Made by a program: the position numbers and the translations under genes. A stretch of 64,000 nt of DNA, taken from the NCBI RefSeq assembly GCF_901709675.1, contig NC_051091.1, positions 7,660,967 through 7,724,966 on the forward strand. The letters are read 5' to 3'. The stretch's first letter is position 1. Each line of letters starts with the position of its first letter. Below, in pieces: positions 60,671-64,000 of this stretch. The stretch comes from Syngnathus acus. Its lineage: Eukaryota > Chordata > Actinopteri > Syngnathiformes > Syngnathidae. Under the pieces are notes generated by a model, which was not told the origin of the DNA, did no database searches, and saw nothing but the letters and a program-made list of their open reading frames with translations.

Positions 60671-63600
60671 GAAAAAATCAGAACACATTGAAATATCCTA
60701 AAACACATTTTAGTGCCGTATGATGTATTTCAGCTCTAGTTTCTTTTGTTGCAGCATTTGAATTGGAGCACAGGAGCCGCGTAATGTGTTGGCTTCTTTG
60801 GTGGCAGCTTTCCGAGACGAATGGCCTCTGCTTTGTTGTCAGGCTCCGTTTTATCATCCGGACCCAAATACGCCCAAATGGCGGCGGAGGCATTTTTCTT
60901 CTTTACAAGGCTTGTAGCATACTCACCTCTCATTGTTGTGGTCTTTCACTGCCTAGAGAGCAAGACAGAATGCTGACATTGCCCCATGTACAGTATGTGG
61001 CCAATTAATTCAAGACAGCGGCGATTTGTTTTGTAATCATCTGATGATTTTGTTAAGAGATGATTCCTTTCCCCGATAGACAATTGAAACGCTTCTACCA
61101 GTAAAATATGTTCTACTTTAAGCGCCGGCCCACGCATCTCATACTTTCATTGTCATCCATTTTACTCTTCAGTGGTATTTTCGCTCGCCCGACGTCCATA
61201 TTTTCAGTGGCAGTTGTGTGAGGGAGCAGAGTGGTGGCTTTTGTAGATGAGCGTTCGCTAAAATCGAAGCGGACACTTCTGACAGGTTGCGGCGATTCAG
61301 CACCCTGATAAAACCTTGTATTATTATAATGATATGTATTATCTGTCTGAATGGAACAATGAAAATGAGGATGGTTTTCACATTTTTTCACGGCGGTGTA
61401 ACACGGGCATCGCTTGTGTGATGTTTGTTATTTTGCCTGCGTGGCTTAGTAATGTAATCCAAATATCAACAGCACATTAGGACATCATTTGAATAATTGC
61501 TTAAGTAATTGTTGACTGGTGGACATAATTCGTCCTTCTGTAATTGTTTGAATGCACATGTCCACCTGTTTTAGTTCCTTAATAGGAATCTGAACGGTAA
61601 AATTCACAATAGATGTTTGATCTGTGAATCAACCAACTCATTCCTTGGTTTAATTACGATTGGTGTGTGAAATATGTTTGAATGAAAATGCCATTAAAAA
61701 TAAATGAATGAATTCTTTCAAATTCAGAATGCATGGTGAACATTCTAGAGAATCTCGGCACTCCTGCGTCACACATACAAACTTGAAACTTGCACTGATC
61801 TTGTGAAAAGGCACAGAAGAATTTTGTATAATCTCCTTTAATGTTTCCCTTGAGCGGCATATTAAGTAGGCTTAATTGTCATCGTTCTCCCTCTGCAGTT
61901 TCGTACAGCGTGCGCTCTTGCAATGGCAGCATGGCGGAGGGATTTGTCTAAACTGACTGTTGATAATTGAGTATTACACCTTGGGGTTCTCTTAAATTTA
62001 CCATCCTTACTCTCCCCCCACTGAATTTTATGTTGTCCTCATGTGGAAGTTAAAGACGCATAGTCGTCTTCCTCGGGGTTCCGATGCTGAGGCTAACACA
62101 AATATCTGTCTTGGTTGATAACAGCTTTGGGCTTCAGTCGTAGCGAAATCTTAGCCAGACATCCGAGTTGTCCTTAATTAAGCGCTTTTGTGATTACTCG
62201 GCTTTGTTAAGAGGTTGTGCCTTTCAGTACCACTATGGCTTGTTTAGATCTACTTTGTGCTCAGAGCTGACCTGTAAAAAAAAAAAAAAAATCCTAATTC
62301 CTCTGGCAACCGACGTCACACACAATGACATTCTTGATGTTAAGTCTCCTTCCGGGTTTTTGTTACACATACTTATGAAGACCTATTATACACTACGGAT
62401 CTGAGTTATGATTGCTTAATTGATGATTGAGACAATGACCAAATGTTTGGAATTGATTATTGCTTCCTTGTATCGGTAAGCAAAATAAGATTGCACCACA
62501 TGGCTGCAACCAACAGAGGCGCTGTTGATCTATTGCGTCAGTTTAGGCCTACATCACAATATGGGGTCAAAACAGAAGTTTTAAACATTCAGAGAGAATT
62601 ATCCATTCTATAACAAATGATTGATAGAAAAAAATAATCTTAAACCACATGTTGAGTTCCATAGGCGCTATTCAAACCATTGAAAGTCCCATATTAATCC
62701 TTATTTGCAATCCGCGGGCTCTTTCTTTTCTATCATTTCTCCGTCTTGCGCAGTTCCTCCAAACTCTGTTGAAATGGTTTATTTAACAAGGAAGCACAGC
62801 TGGGGCCCCCTTCTATGTTTGCAACATGGTAAATTGGAAAACTTTTCCTCCCCCTTCATCTTCTCCCCTCCTCTATTGCAAAACCTTGGATGTCTTCATG
62901 CCTTTGTTGTGGTGGAGGATGAAACACTGCTAAGACTTTAACCAATCAGGCCAAATTGATGTTTTCCTAATTTTGGCCCAAACCCTTAAGATTGTTCTTT
63001 ATAAAATGTGATTTTGTTTTCGAGGTAAAACTACAAATAACACATTTTGAGTTGACTTCCTCATAATGGATGTCAGGATATTTATGAGCAGCAGTGTTGT
63101 CATGTTGTTTATCTGCTTCCCCTCAAATACTTGTGAAATCGTAATGGACAGTAAATTTAAGATGGCAGGATTATAGTCTCTTCTTGAGAAACTCCGTGTT
63201 TTGCTTGTGAAAGTACACCCTATCTTGACTAGACTAAACTCTGTGACTTTGTAACCCGCAAGTGTGTGTAAACGTTTTGAATAAGCACGCTATGCAATTA
63301 CCTCAGCCAACACGCCCACCCGGTGTTTTTGTGTGCCCTGACATTTTTATTATTCTCAATACTTGAGGCGGAGTCATTAAATCCTTAGTCCGGAAAGGAA
63401 CGTGGACGAAGTCCACAGTGGTGGTTAGCTCGGCTTGTTTATGTTATCGTCATGGCGTCAAGAAAGGTTGCAGTGGACTTATTATCTTTATGTAAACAAA
63501 CGTTTTGTGAGTTCTGCGTGATTGTCCTCCATGATGCGGCCAATGCAAAGCTTTGTTATCTTTCGTATTCATGTCATAGACTGATGAATCAGAGTAAGTT

Positions 63601-64000
63601 TGCTACGACTTAACTTCGCCCTGCGGGAAAATTCTGTTTCCTTTCTCCTCTTAATATGGAGGTCAAAGAAAAGGGTCAGGAACAAATCCAGCCCCCTGGA
63701 GCGTTAGCTCTCAAGGCCGTATGAATGGGGATCATCTGGCTTGAAGACAGGTTTTCCTTTTATAATATAATTTCCGCAGTCGACTTTGAAGAGTGGACGC
63801 TCACCCCTGTTGACAGTCTCAGCTGCAACTTTGGAGTGCCCTCGCTGATCTCCAAAGGCAGACGTCCAACTTATTTTTAGCCTTGTCGTGGGCACGAGGA
63901 AATGGGGCTGTGGCTGGAGGAGTGGGTGGTGTTTGTCTTTGGAGAAGACGTTTCCTAACTCATCTTGTCGGCAGCGCGGCATATGTGATGCTGCTGCCCG

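Larger units (their letters stand above)
57199..64000 (+). other. Intron 1 of the lrp1-like gene (open at the window end)
   Basis: No second exon is recognisable. The intron holds AAGT/AAAT microsatellites at 58555-58666 and a hAT-like terminus near 58981-58994. A 'cggcttatagtcc' MITE lies at 60290-60555 with a degenerate interspersed repeat next to it. Long first introns are expected for LRP1. Confidence 0.5.

Noticed and set aside
1-64000. Search for CRISPR arrays, prokaryotic operons, viral or toxin genes
   Set aside because: Direct repeats present are microsatellites or simple duplications; the gene content is entirely vertebrate nuclear.

Overview
The window is nuclear DNA from a bony fish, most likely a percomorph teleost. 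It holds multi-exon genes with GT-AG introns and vertebrate-specific families. It also carries decayed teleost-type repeats (a Tc1/mariner remnant, a hAT-like element, MITEs and degenerate family-repeat fragments) and many microsatellites. There is no bacterial, organellar or viral gene content, no CRISPR array, and I found no tRNA or rRNA gene. I cannot name the species from sequence alone.

Layout. (1) 1-7.8 kb: no gene seen. (2) 7.8-17.3 kb, + strand: a complete Rev-erb nuclear receptor gene of the NR1D family (8 coding exons, 568 aa), best interpreted as nr1d4. Upstream and intronic DNA is dense in circadian motifs. (3) 20.4-24.5 kb, + strand: a complete 12-exon gene for a 253-aa, seven-membrane-segment LFG/TMBIM protein closest to FAIM2. 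(4) 24.5-48.2 kb, - strand: a complete 13-coding-exon rbms2 gene (398 aa, two RRMs) with a long 3' UTR that meets the faim2-like gene tail to tail. (5) 48.3-56.5 kb: intergenic. (6) 56.6-57.2 kb, + strand: a GC-rich leader and the signal-peptide exon of a large gene whose next exon lies beyond the window, probably lrp1.

FAIM2, RBMS2 and LRP1 all lie on human chromosome 12q13, the HOXC/RARG paralogon. NR1D1 and NR1D2 sit in the paralogous HOXB/THRA and THRB regions. This supports calling the nuclear receptor nr1d4, a paralogue missing from mammals but kept in fish. The genes are neighbours by ancestry and do not form a pathway.

The most interesting signal is regulatory. Three exact RORE/Rev-erb monomer sites lie in the 393 bp at 7844-8236, followed by a CACGTG E-box. 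Seven further CACGTG boxes lie in intron 1, around an intronic GC-rich module with an imperfect DR2. An almost perfect RevDR2 (AGGTCACTAGGTCA) lies in intron 4, about 100 bp before a TATAAATAG box. Together these suggest a Rev-erb gene with dense auto- and clock-feedback inputs and possibly an internal promoter making a receptor without the DNA-binding domain. Exon boundaries were worked out by hand from splice consensus, reading-frame continuity and remembered family sequences; no alignment or database search was run.
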